Assembly (NCBI GenBank): GCA_024645065.1
Contig: JAHEGP010000046.1
Coordinates: 1-15,913 of the forward strand
Direction: 5' to 3'
Source of the DNA: Cellvibrionales bacterium
GTDB taxonomy: Bacteria > Pseudomonadota > Gammaproteobacteria > Pseudomonadales > JAHEGP01
Length of the DNA stretch: 15,913 bases
Positions within the stretch are counted from its first letter, which is position 1; each line of letters starts with the position of its first letter. The notes under the pieces are model-generated. The model ran no database searches and was not told the DNA's origin. It was given only the letters and a program-made list of their open reading frames with translations. The translations under genes were made by a program, and so were the position numbers. Positions 1 to 5,982 of this stretch are shown one piece after another.

Positions 1-16
1 CCTTACTGTGTTGGTA

Positions 17-51
17 AAAGCCCGGTGACTGTTGACGCAGCATCGGGCTTT
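17..51 (+). terminator. Strong stem-loop, probable rho-independent terminator (best on + strand)
   Basis: Positions 17-27 (AAAGCCCGGTG) pair with 41-51 (CATCGGGCTTT): 11 pairs including one G-U. An inner CTG/CAG extension (29-31 with 38-40) is possible around a small loop. On the plus strand it is followed by TTTGTTTGTT, so it would end a plus-strand gene lying left of the window. On the minus strand the stem is followed only by a short T run, so it may work weakly in both directions and also stop the tRNA-Cys transcript. The structure is plain in the sequence; its direction of use is inferred. Confidence 0.7.
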
Positions 52-55
52 GTTT

Positions 56-75
56 GTTATCGCATAAGCAATAAC
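56..75. repeat. Imperfect 20-bp palindrome downstream of tRNA-Cys
   Basis: GTTATCGCATAAGCAATAAC matches its own reverse complement at 16 of 20 positions, with GTTAT/ATAAC ends. It could be a weak protein-binding dyad or a second hairpin next to the terminator at 17-51. No known operator is recognised. Confidence 0.4.
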
Positions 76-107
76 GACTGCCAGCATTGTACCGCAGGTT
101 TACAAGG

Positions 108-127
108 TGCGCCATTACTGCGCCATT
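108..127. repeat. 9-bp direct repeat, 11-bp period
   Basis: TGCGCCATT occurs at 108-116 and again at 119-127, separated by two bases. The repeat period is close to one helical turn, as in the tandem boxes bound by OmpR/PhoB-type regulators. On the minus strand a TACAAT hexamer (positions 85-90) lies 17 bp beyond the proximal repeat. The direct repeat is visible; a regulatory role is conjecture. The 52-174 interval otherwise shows no convincing gene. Confidence 0.4.
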
Positions 128-174
128 GGGGGGAGTGCTGAGGGGATAAAATGCGGCTAACTCATTGATTTTAT

Positions 175-248
175 TGGAGGCGCGGGTCGGAATCGAACCG
201 GCGTACACGGAGTTGCAGTCCGCTGCATAACCACTCTGCCACCGCGCC
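175..248 (-). tRNA. cysT: tRNA-Cys (anticodon GCA)
   Basis: The minus-strand sequence folds as a 74-nt cloverleaf including an encoded 3' CCA. The acceptor stem is GGCGCGG (242-248) with CCGCGCC (179-185), the discriminator base is U, and the T loop contains the canonical GGTTCGATTCC. The anticodon loop reads ACTGCAACT, giving anticodon GCA for cysteine. It lies 73 bp downstream of pgsA, the same place as cysT in the E. coli pgsA-glyW-cysT-leuZ cluster, but no Gly or Leu tRNA is visible here. It has its own candidate promoter at 280-307. Confidence 0.97.
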
Positions 249-279
249 TTGATTGCCAGGTACTGCCGACAAGGGCGCT

Positions 280-307
280 ATTCTATTGACTATACCGAGC
301 CTGTCAA
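280..307 (-). promoter_or_regulatory. Sigma70-type promoter for tRNA-Cys
   Basis: On the minus strand there is a perfect -35 TTGACA (302-307), a 16-bp spacer and -10 TAGAAT (280-285). It is followed by a G+C-rich discriminator (GCGCCC, about 273-278) of the kind found at stringently controlled stable-RNA promoters. Transcription would begin near 273, about 25 nt before the mature tRNA 5' end. The promoter lies just past the pgsA stop codon, so the tRNA can be made independently of the uvrC-pgsA transcript. Confidence 0.75.
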
Positions 308-321
308 GGGAACCAGGGTTT

Positions 322-876
322 TTACGCGCCCTTGAATTCGGCGCGCGCGGCCTGCAGGTAAATAAACATCGACCATATTGTCATTACCGCGGCGATGAAG
401 AGCAAACCATAGCCAGTTGTTTCAACCCACGGCGGCAACAGCGGTCGGCACCCGAGCAACACGGTAATCGCGATAATCTGCATGGTGGTTTTGACCTTTC
501 CTACCATCGATACGGCGACCGACGCGCGCTTGCCAAGCTCTGCCATCCACTCACGCAGCGCCGATATCACGATCTCGCGCCCGATAATGATCATAGCGGG
601 AAGGGTAAACCAGACATTGCTGTGCTGCTCGATCAAGAGCGCCAGTGCGCACACGACGATCAGTTTGTCCGCGACCGGGTCGAGAAAGGCGCCAAACGGC
701 GTGCTTTGGCCCAGCCGCCTAGCAAGATAACCGTCCAGCCAGTCGGTGATGCCAGCCACGGCGAAGATTACAGCAGCTACCAAATTGCCCCACTGCCAGG
801 GCAGATAAAAAACCAGCACCATGACCGGTATCAGTATGATGCGAAAAACAGTAAGGGCATTGGGTATATTGGTCAT
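322..876 (-). CDS. pgsA: CDP-diacylglycerol--glycerol-3-phosphate 3-phosphatidyltransferase
   Basis: This 184-residue inner-membrane enzyme makes phosphatidylglycerophosphate from CDP-diacylglycerol and glycerol 3-phosphate, the committed step to phosphatidylglycerol and cardiolipin. The CDP-alcohol phosphotransferase motif is complete: D45, D48-G49, A52-R53, G62, D66 and D70, the aspartates being the metal and catalytic residues of the family. Hydrophobic segments flank it (about 8-25, 30-45, 70-85 and further segments towards the C terminus). Length matches the usual 180-190 residues. The start MTNIPNALT is the typical N terminus of PgsA. The gene follows uvrC after 21 bp and is probably co-transcribed with it, as in E. 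coli. No terminator separates it from the tRNA-Cys promoter. Confidence 0.96.
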   Translation of the reverse strand: MTNIPNALTVFRIILIPVMVLVFYLPWQWGNLVAAVIFAVAGITDWLDGYLARRLGQSTPFGAFLDPVADKLIVVCALALLIEQHSNVWFTLPAMIIIGREIVISALREWMAELGKRASVAVSMVGKVKTTMQIIAITVLLGCRPLLPPWVETTGYGLLFIAAVMTIWSMFIYLQAARAEFKGA

Positions 877-897
877 CTCGGGTTCCGCTCCACAGCT

Positions 898-2730
898 TCA
901 GCTATTATGCAGTGCATCATAAATAGTGCGAGCCATTTTAGTGCTAATTCCTGAAACTTTAAGTAAATCTTCCTGTCGAGCCTCAGCTATCGCCTGCAAT
1001 CCGCCAAAGTAGCGCAACAGTTTTCTCCGCGTGGCGGGACCCACCCCGGGTATTTTATCAAGCCCTGATTCACGCCGTTGTTTATCACGTCTGCCGCGAT
1101 GTCCGGTAATCGCAAAACGGTGGGCCTCATCCCGTATTTGCTGCAGTAGATGCAGTGCCGGATCTTGTGCAGGTATTGTCAGCTCAGTTTGCTGTTCGCC
1201 GATAAAAATCTTCTCCAGACCGGCCTTTCGGGTTGGCCCCTTGGCAATCCCGAGCAGTTCTACCCCGGTGACCCCCAGTTCTTCGAGCACCTCCTGCGCC
1301 CGGGTCATCTGGCCCTTGCCACCGTCAATGACCAGCAAGTCAGGAAGTTTGCCCTCGCCTTTCTGCAATCTCTGGTAGCGCCGCAAGAGTGCCTGGTTCA
1401 TAGCGGCGTAATCATCGCCGGCAACGATTCCCTCGATATTGAATCGTCGGTAGTCGGCTTTAATGGGTCCCTCGAGGCCAAAAACCACGCAGGATGCCAC
1501 TGTTTTTTCGCCGCTGCTGTGACTGATGTCGAAACATTCAAGGCGCTCGGGCACTTCCTCCAGATGCAAAACTTCAGCCAGAGCCTCAAAGCGATCACGG
1601 GTGTTCTTGCGGCTTGCCAGACGGGCCCGACAATTCTCCTCTGCGGTAGTTGCAGCCAGCTCAAGCCATCGTGAACGACCACCTCGCAGCCGATGCGAGA
1701 TGCTGACCTTGCTGCCACTTCGCTCCCCAAGGGCGGCCACCAGAGTCGTTCTGTCAGCGGGTTCCAGGTTGACCAGAATCTCGCCGGGTATGGTGCCGGC
1801 CCCTGATGCCAGATATAACTGACCGATAAAGGCCGCCAGGATTTCCGCATCAGGCTCATCCAAATGGGCCTGAGGGTAGTGGCTTTTGCTGCCCAGAATA
1901 CGCCCGTGCCTCACATACATCACCTGGACGCAAACAATTTTCCCCTCGCGGGCCAGGGCAAGAATATCCAGGTCGCCGGTTTCCCCCTCGATGTATTGAG
2001 TTGCCAGCACTCGCTGGAGAGAGCGGATCTGGTCGCGAACCGCGGCCGCCTGCTCAAAGTTCAGGGCCTGTGCCGCTTCCTCCATCTGCTCCCCTAGCTC
2101 GGTCAACAGGTCCTGACTCTTTCCTCCAAGCAACATACTGGTATGGCGCACTGCGTCCGCATAGTCCTGTTCGCTAACCAGGCCCACGCAGGGTCCGCTG
2201 CAACGGTCAATCTGGTACTGGAGACAGGGTCGGGTTCGGTTCTTGAACACCGTATCTTCGCACTGGCGCAAGCGAAACACTTTCTGCAGGAATGCCAGAC
2301 TCTCACGCACGGCATGGCTGTTGGGGTAGGGCCCAAAGTATTGACCCTTGCTGCGCTTGGCTCCGCGATGAAAACCAATTCGCGGATATTCCTGCCCGGA
2401 AATAAATATGTAAGGGTAGGACTTGTCGTCACGCAGCAAAATGTTGTACGGAGGGCGATGCGCCTTTATCAGGTTCTGTTCCAATAACAGAGCCTCGGTT
2501 TCTGTTTGCGTTACCGTAACCTCAACCTGGTTTATGCGCGAAACCAGTGCCATGGTTTTATTGTTGAGGCCTTTGTTACGAAAATAACTGGCCACCCGCT
2601 TTTTGAGGTTTTTTGCCTTGCCAACATAAAGAACACTGCCCTCGGAATCCAGCATCTGGTAGATACCGGGCTTCTCTGTGAGGCCAGCAAGAAAGCGCTT
2701 GTTGTCAAAGCTTTGGGACCTTTCGGACAT
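898..2730 (-). CDS. uvrC: UvrABC excinuclease subunit C
   Basis: This is the 610-residue dual-incision nuclease of nucleotide excision repair; it acts on the UvrB-DNA pre-incision complex and cuts 3' and then 5' of the lesion. Domains in order: GIY-YIG nuclease for the 3' cut (GIYQM at 22-26, YVGKAK at 35-40, TETEALLLE at 76-84); a cysteine cluster C157, C169, C177, C181 matching the iron-sulphur ligand spacing reported for E. coli UvrC; a UVR coiled-coil motif that contacts UvrB (about 205-240); the RNase H-like 5' nuclease with D400, D439, D468 and H536; and tandem helix-hairpin-helix motifs (about 556-607, IPGVGPATRRKLL). Length is normal. A GGA about 8 nt upstream is a modest ribosome site. 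It lies 46 bp after gacA/uvrY, the conserved arrangement. Confidence 0.98.
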   Translation of the reverse strand: MSERSQSFDNKRFLAGLTEKPGIYQMLDSEGSVLYVGKAKNLKKRVASYFRNKGLNNKTMALVSRINQVEVTVTQTETEALLLEQNLIKAHRPPYNILLRDDKSYPYIFISGQEYPRIGFHRGAKRSKGQYFGPYPNSHAVRESLAFLQKVFRLRQCEDTVFKNRTRPCLQYQIDRCSGPCVGLVSEQDYADAVRHTSMLLGGKSQDLLTELGEQMEEAAQALNFEQAAAVRDQIRSLQRVLATQYIEGETGDLDILALAREGKIVCVQVMYVRHGRILGSKSHYPQAHLDEPDAEILAAFIGQLYLASGAGTIPGEILVNLEPADRTTLVAALGERSGSKVSISHRLRGGRSRWLELAATTAEENCRARLASRKNTRDRFEALAEVLHLEEVPERLECFDISHSSGEKTVASCVVFGLEGPIKADYRRFNIEGIVAGDDYAAMNQALLRRYQRLQKGEGKLPDLLVIDGGKGQMTRAQEVLEELGVTGVELLGIAKGPTRKAGLEKIFIGEQQTELTIPAQDPALHLLQQIRDEAHRFAITGHRGRRDKQRRESGLDKIPGVGPATRRKLLRYFGGLQAIAEARQEDLLKVSGISTKMARTIYDALHNS

Positions 2731-2776
2731 TGCGAATCCGGAGCAACGAAAATTGGGAGCGTAGCAAAGCCTGGAT

Positions 2777-3433
2777 CTAATCGGAAGCCGTCCGATCTAC
2801 TTCTATCAGGCCGTAGCTAGAGGCGAGCTGCGCCAGGGCAACATCATTTTCTATCTGCAACTTGTCAAAAATCCGGTATCGGTAAGTATTGATGGTTTTT
2901 GGCAGGACATGCATAACTTCGGCAATAGCACGAATTTTTTCTCCCGCGCTGATCATCAGGCAAACCTGGAGTTCACGTGCGCTCAGGCGGTCAAACGGCG
3001 ACTGCTCGGGCTGCAATGATTGCAATGCCATACGCTGCGCGGTATCGCTGTCAAGATAGGTGCGACCCGCATGCACAGCGCGTATGGCTGCCACCAGTTC
3101 GTTGAAGCTGGAGTCTTTGGAGAGAAAACCGCCAGCCCCCGAACTTAAAAAATGACGACTCACCAGCAAATCCTTACTGCTGGTCAGGGCAACCACCCTG
3201 ATATTTCCCGGCATTCTGGTTATCTTGCCAGTCGCCGCTATGCCGCCCATGCCCGGCATGCGCATATCCATCAGGACAACATCGACGTCCTGTGGATCAC
3301 GACGACAAAAGTGACAGGCTTCCTCGCCATTGGCAGCCTCGCCGAGTACTGAAAAATTGGGAATGTCATTCAACAAACGCGCCAGCCCCTTGCGGACCAG
3401 AGCATGGTCATCAACCAAAAGCAGTTTTATCAA
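2777..3433 (-). CDS. uvrY: GacA/UvrY-type response regulator (NarL/FixJ family)
   Basis: This is a two-component response regulator, normally phosphorylated by the BarA/GacS hybrid kinase and activating csrB-type small RNAs that titrate CsrA/RsmA. With the start chosen here it is 218 residues, the same length as E. coli UvrY. Receiver domain: D8-D9 acidic pocket, phosphoacceptor D56 (LMDMRMPG), switch T84 and K106. A LuxR-type helix-turn-helix follows (LSARELQVCLMI, then LPKTINTYRYRIF), closely resembling UvrY. I chose the TTG at 3433: it is preceded by a strong purine-rich site with AAGGA 5 nt upstream and gives the family N terminus MIKLLLVDDH. An upstream TTG at 3457 would add eight unlikely residues. 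Its position before uvrC is classical. The symbol gacA would be equally valid. Confidence 0.95.
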   Translation of the reverse strand: MIKLLLVDDHALVRKGLARLLNDIPNFSVLGEAANGEEACHFCRRDPQDVDVVLMDMRMPGMGGIAATGKITRMPGNIRVVALTSSKDLLVSRHFLSSGAGGFLSKDSSFNELVAAIRAVHAGRTYLDSDTAQRMALQSLQPEQSPFDRLSARELQVCLMISAGEKIRAIAEVMHVLPKTINTYRYRIFDKLQIENDVALAQLASSYGLIEVDRTASD

Positions 3434-3436
3434 GGT

Positions 3437-3448
3437 CTTCCTTTCCTC
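3437..3448 (-). promoter_or_regulatory. Ribosome binding site setting the uvrY/gacA TTG start
   Basis: The minus strand reads GAGGAAAGGAAG, then ACC and the TTG at 3433. The AAGGA core is 5 nt from the codon. The site lies inside the longer open frame, which argues for the internal TTG rather than the upstream one at 3457. Confidence 0.7.
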
Positions 3449-3471
3449 GCTATCCAATTAATCCCGCCGCA

Positions 3472-3484
3472 AGCGCGTCGCGCT
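3472..3484. repeat. 13-bp perfect palindrome upstream of uvrY/gacA
   Basis: AGCGCG-T-CGCGCT lies in the 98-bp gap between the alkB stop and the uvrY start. It may be a regulator site or a small hairpin in the leader, but such G+C palindromes also arise by chance in DNA of this composition. I could not place a convincing -35/-10 pair in this gap, although a promoter is expected there. Confidence 0.3.
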
Positions 3485-3531
3485 GGACAATGCTTCACCG
3501 GCCATGGGATTAGGGTGTAATCTTTACGTTT

Positions 3532-4143
3532 TCAGGTGCCAGCGCCGCGCTGGTCAATAGTGCGGAAGGTCAGGTTGATTCTTGGACCCTTGAGCCGCAG
3601 GCGGCGGGGTAAGCTGTGTTGCCAGAGACGCTGGGTACTATGCCCCATAACAAGCAGCGCGCCGGATGGCAGTGATATGTGGTACGGATCATAAAGGTTC
3701 TCCTTGTGCCGAAGGTAGAAGGGGCGTTCAGCGCCGAGACTGACTGAGGCTATGACCGGGCTGGCTCGCAGCTCCGGTTCGTCATCACTGTGCCAACCCA
3801 TGTAGTCGTTTCCATCCCGGTAAAAATTTGCCAGTACCGAGTTGAAGGACAAGTCTAGCACTTGCAAAAGATGGTCGCGGATATCTGCCAATAGTGGATA
3901 CCAGCCCTGTGCAATATGCACGGTACCGGAATAACGATAGCGAACGCCCGGGTTCCCGTAGAAGGCGGTGAGCCGCGGAACCACGACTCGCCTGCCATAC
4001 ATCTGCAGGGTTTCGCTGTTCCAGTCCAGTCGCTGCAATTGCTTGAACCAGGCCGCTGAATGCTGGGCAAAGCACCGGGGATAGAGTTTGCTATCTGCGT
4101 TGGTCAGACACTCACAGGGGTCAAGCCGCGCTGCAAAATCCAT
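3532..4143 (-). CDS. alkB: AlkB-like 2-oxoglutarate/Fe(II) DNA repair dioxygenase (ALKBH2/3 type)
   Basis: This 203-residue protein is an AlkB-family oxygenase, expected to remove N-methyl lesions such as 1-methyladenine and 3-methylcytosine by oxidative demethylation. Visible family features: PRLTAFYG and YRYSG in the substrate-lid region; the iron facial triad H118, D120 (GWHSDDE) and H176 (WQHSLPRR); and the 2-oxoglutarate salt-bridge arginines R188 and R194 in PRINLTFR. The sequence looks more like the ALKBH2/ALKBH3 group than E. coli AlkB. The ATG at 4143 has GGTGAG 5 nt upstream; a GTG directly before it (4146) is an alternative. The start lies 23 bp inside murB, so translation is probably coupled. 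Exact substrate is not predictable from sequence. Confidence 0.93.
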   Translation of the reverse strand: MDFAARLDPCECLTNADSKLYPRCFAQHSAAWFKQLQRLDWNSETLQMYGRRVVVPRLTAFYGNPGVRYRYSGTVHIAQGWYPLLADIRDHLLQVLDLSFNSVLANFYRDGNDYMGWHSDDEPELRASPVIASVSLGAERPFYLRHKENLYDPYHISLPSGALLVMGHSTQRLWQHSLPRRLRLKGPRINLTFRTIDQRGAGT

Positions 4144-5194
4144 CACTGCTCACCAACACCGGCTCGCGCTGCAGGACTACGCCAAACAGCGATTCCACCT
4201 TCGCGACGACGGAGTCGGCATAGGCCAGCACGTCTGAGGCGCTGGCGCCGGACTGGTTCACCAACACCAGGGCCTGGCGGGGGTGCATGCAGACGCCATT
4301 GCTGGACTTGCCCTTGAAGCCCGCCTGTTCTATCAGCCAACCCGCCGCCAACTTCACGTCAGCGCCCTGGGGATAGGCTACAAGGCCCGGGTATTGCTGC
4401 CGCAACAGCTCGTAGTGAAGTTGGCTAACGACCGGATTCTTGAAAAAGCTGCCAACGTTGGCCTCGAGGCGGGGATCCGGGAGTTTTTGCCGGCGTATGT
4501 GCACGACCGCATCGTAAACCTGGGTGGCGCTGGCCTGGCCAATACCGCGGCGCTCCAGTTCTTCCCGCAGTGCGCCGTAGGTATCATTGACCTGCATCCT
4601 GCGACTCAACCGAAGGCGCACTCTGGTGATCATGAAACGCTGGGGATGCTGGCGAAAGATGCTGTGTCGATAGCGGAATTCACAGTCAGCACGCGGCATG
4701 TCCAGCCAGCGCAGGGTATGCATATCAAAAACCCTCACACTGTGGACAAAGCGCTCGATCTCCACCCCGTAGGCACCAATATTTTGCACCGGCGCTGCTC
4801 CCACCGTACCCGGAATCAGGGCAAGGTTTTCCAGGCCATACCAGCCTGCGGCAAGTAACTCGGTAACCAGTTGGTGCCAGTCGTTACCTGCCGCGACATC
4901 GACGATGTCCGGCTCTGCACTGCGTACCACATAGCCGGTCATGGTAAGCTGCAATACCAGCGCATTGAGCCTGGCGGGCAACACCAGGTTGCTGCCCTCC
5001 CCCAGCACCAGGACAGGCAGCTTGTTTTCCCGCGCCCATGCAATCGCCCCGGCCAATTCGTCCTCATCAGCAGACGCGCAGAAATAGTCGGCAATACAGG
5101 GAAGTCCCAGGGTGTTCTTTGAGCCAAGATCGACGTCGTTGCGGATCTTGTTGCGGATCTTGCTGCGGTCATTCACGGGGCCGTGGAGCCTCAC
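4121..5194 (-). CDS. murB: UDP-N-acetylenolpyruvoylglucosamine reductase
   Basis: This cytoplasmic FAD enzyme reduces UDP-GlcNAc-enolpyruvate to UDP-MurNAc with NADPH, the second step of peptidoglycan precursor synthesis. In the 357-residue version (GTG at 5194) the FAD-binding GEGSN is at 65-69, the flavin-contact stretch GLENLALIPG starts at 120, and catalytic R176 (YRHSIF), S249 (VGSFFKNP) and E344 (QREPV) line up with E. coli R159, S229 and E325. The open frame runs on to 5440 over kdsB, but those codons are kdsB shadow. No ATG is available; GTG at 5194 (GGA 6 nt upstream) or GTG at 5176 are the candidates. The N terminus is about 20 residues longer than E. coli MurB and is partly made by a tandem repeat (5138-5168). 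It follows kdsB after 19 bp. Confidence 0.95.
   Translation of the reverse strand: MRLHGPVNDRSKIRNKIRNDVDLGSKNTLGLPCIADYFCASADEDELAGAIAWARENKLPVLVLGEGSNLVLPARLNALVLQLTMTGYVVRSAEPDIVDVAAGNDWHQLVTELLAAGWYGLENLALIPGTVGAAPVQNIGAYGVEIERFVHSVRVFDMHTLRWLDMPRADCEFRYRHSIFRQHPQRFMITRVRLRLSRRMQVNDTYGALREELERRGIGQASATQVYDAVVHIRRQKLPDPRLEANVGSFFKNPVVSQLHYELLRQQYPGLVAYPQGADVKLAAGWLIEQAGFKGKSSNGVCMHPRQALVLVNQSGASASDVLAYADSVVAKVESLFGVVLQREPVLVSSDGFCSAA
5138..5168 (-). repeat. 12-bp in-frame tandem repeat in the murB N terminus
   Basis: On the plus strand GTTGCGGATCTT occurs at 5138-5149 and 5150-5161, followed by a partial third copy, GCTGCGG (5162-5168). In murB this encodes the duplicated KIRN-KIRN, lying before the conserved MurB start. 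The period is a multiple of three, so copy-number changes would keep the frame. Confidence 0.85.
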
Positions 5195-5217
5195 AGTGCA
5201 TCCGGTCCGGGGATCAT
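5191..5217 (-). other. Possible 8-codon coupling ORF between kdsB and murB
   Basis: An ATG at 5217 overlaps the kdsB stop as ATGA, runs eight codons (MIPGPDAL) and stops with a TGA at 5193-5191 that overlaps the murB GTG start as GTGA. This would let a ribosome pass from kdsB to murB through two 4-base overlaps. The overlaps are directly visible; that the mini-ORF is translated is speculation. Confidence 0.3.
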
Positions 5218-5966
5218 TGGCCGGCACCCAGCAGTTCACGAACAGCGGCCAGATCATGCTCCGTATCCACCCCGGCCGGCGGTACCAGTGCTGCCTCGGC
5301 GACATGGATCCTGACGCCATTTTCCATTGCACGCAATTGCTCGAGCTTTTCAGTCGCCTCGAGCCGGCCCATTGGCCAGTTGACAAAGCGGTGCAGAAAA
5401 GAGACCCGATAGGCGTAGATACCCAGATGTCGCGAAGCACCGGATGCCGGCAGTTGCAGAGCCTGCTGGTCGCGAGGAAAGGGAATGGATGCCCGGCTGA
5501 AATAGAGCGCGTAACCCGAGTTATCGGTCACCACCTTGACGCAGTTGGGGTCGGTAAACTGGGCCGGATTATCGATGGGAACAGATAAGGTTGCGATATC
5601 GGCTTGGGGGTGGCGCGCCAGGTTCGCCGCCACCTGGTCGATTATTGGCGCCGGAATCAACGGCTCATCACCCTGCACATTCACTACCAAAAGCCCGGGC
5701 TCCAGTTCAAGCTGCCGGACGGCTTCCTGAATCCGGTCGGTACCGGACTCATGCTCACTGGAGGTCATGCATATTTCACCACCAAAAGCCTGCACGGCGC
5801 TGGCCACCCGCTCATCGTCCGTCGCCACCACCACTCGTTCGGCAGAGCTCTGACACGCCCGCTCGTACACCCACTGGATCATCGGCTTGCCGGCGATATC
5901 CAGCAGGGGTTTGCCGGGCAACCGGGTGGAAGCGAAACGAGCCGGAATTACAACCAGAAAAGACAC
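5214..5966 (-). CDS. kdsB: 3-deoxy-manno-octulosonate cytidylyltransferase (CMP-Kdo synthetase)
   Basis: This 250-residue cytosolic enzyme activates Kdo as CMP-Kdo for the transferase that builds the LPS inner core on lipid IVA. Family landmarks: nucleotide-binding IPARFASTRLPGKPL at 7-21 (with R10 and K19), VVVATDDE at 45-52, HESGTDR at 72-78, and the metal-binding VQGDEPLI at 97-104 (D100). Length equals the usual 248-256 residues. The start is GTG with a strong AAGGAGG 7 nt upstream. That site lies between the lpxK stop and the kdsB start, which are 16 bp apart. It sits with lpxK and msbA, so successive lipid A/Kdo steps share a transcript. Confidence 0.97.
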   Translation of the reverse strand: MSFLVVIPARFASTRLPGKPLLDIAGKPMIQWVYERACQSSAERVVVATDDERVASAVQAFGGEICMTSSEHESGTDRIQEAVRQLELEPGLLVVNVQGDEPLIPAPIIDQVAANLARHPQADIATLSVPIDNPAQFTDPNCVKVVTDNSGYALYFSRASIPFPRDQQALQLPASGASRHLGIYAYRVSFLHRFVNWPMGRLEATEKLEQLRAMENGVRIHVAEAALVPPAGVDTEHDLAAVRELLGAGQ

Positions 5967-5973
5967 GCTGGGC

Positions 5974-5980
5974 CCTCCTT
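5974..5980 (-). promoter_or_regulatory. Strong ribosome binding site of kdsB
   Basis: The minus strand reads AAGGAGG 7 nt before the GTG at 5966. It supports the GTG start and independent initiation within the operon. Confidence 0.75.
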
Positions 5981-5982
5981 AT

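Noticed and set aside
1..141. Plus-strand frame open from the left edge for 46 codons, cysteine-rich, with a CxxC
   Set aside because: It runs through the strong stem-loop and T-rich tail at 17-60, has no recognisable domain, and 46 open codons can arise by chance. It would need the upstream sequence to judge.
253..954. Long plus-strand open frame opposite pgsA
   Set aside because: It is the antisense shadow of pgsA and the end of uvrC, with low-complexity charged composition and no family resemblance.
3485..3531. Promoter or GacA-type box upstream of uvrY/gacA
   Set aside because: Candidate hexamers match poorly, and GTAAAGATTAC lacks the spacing and sequence of the GacA/UvrY box.
5195..5440. 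N-terminal extension of the murB frame over kdsB
   Set aside because: Those codons overlap the conserved kdsB C terminus in another frame and do not resemble MurB; the start is placed at the GTG at 5194.
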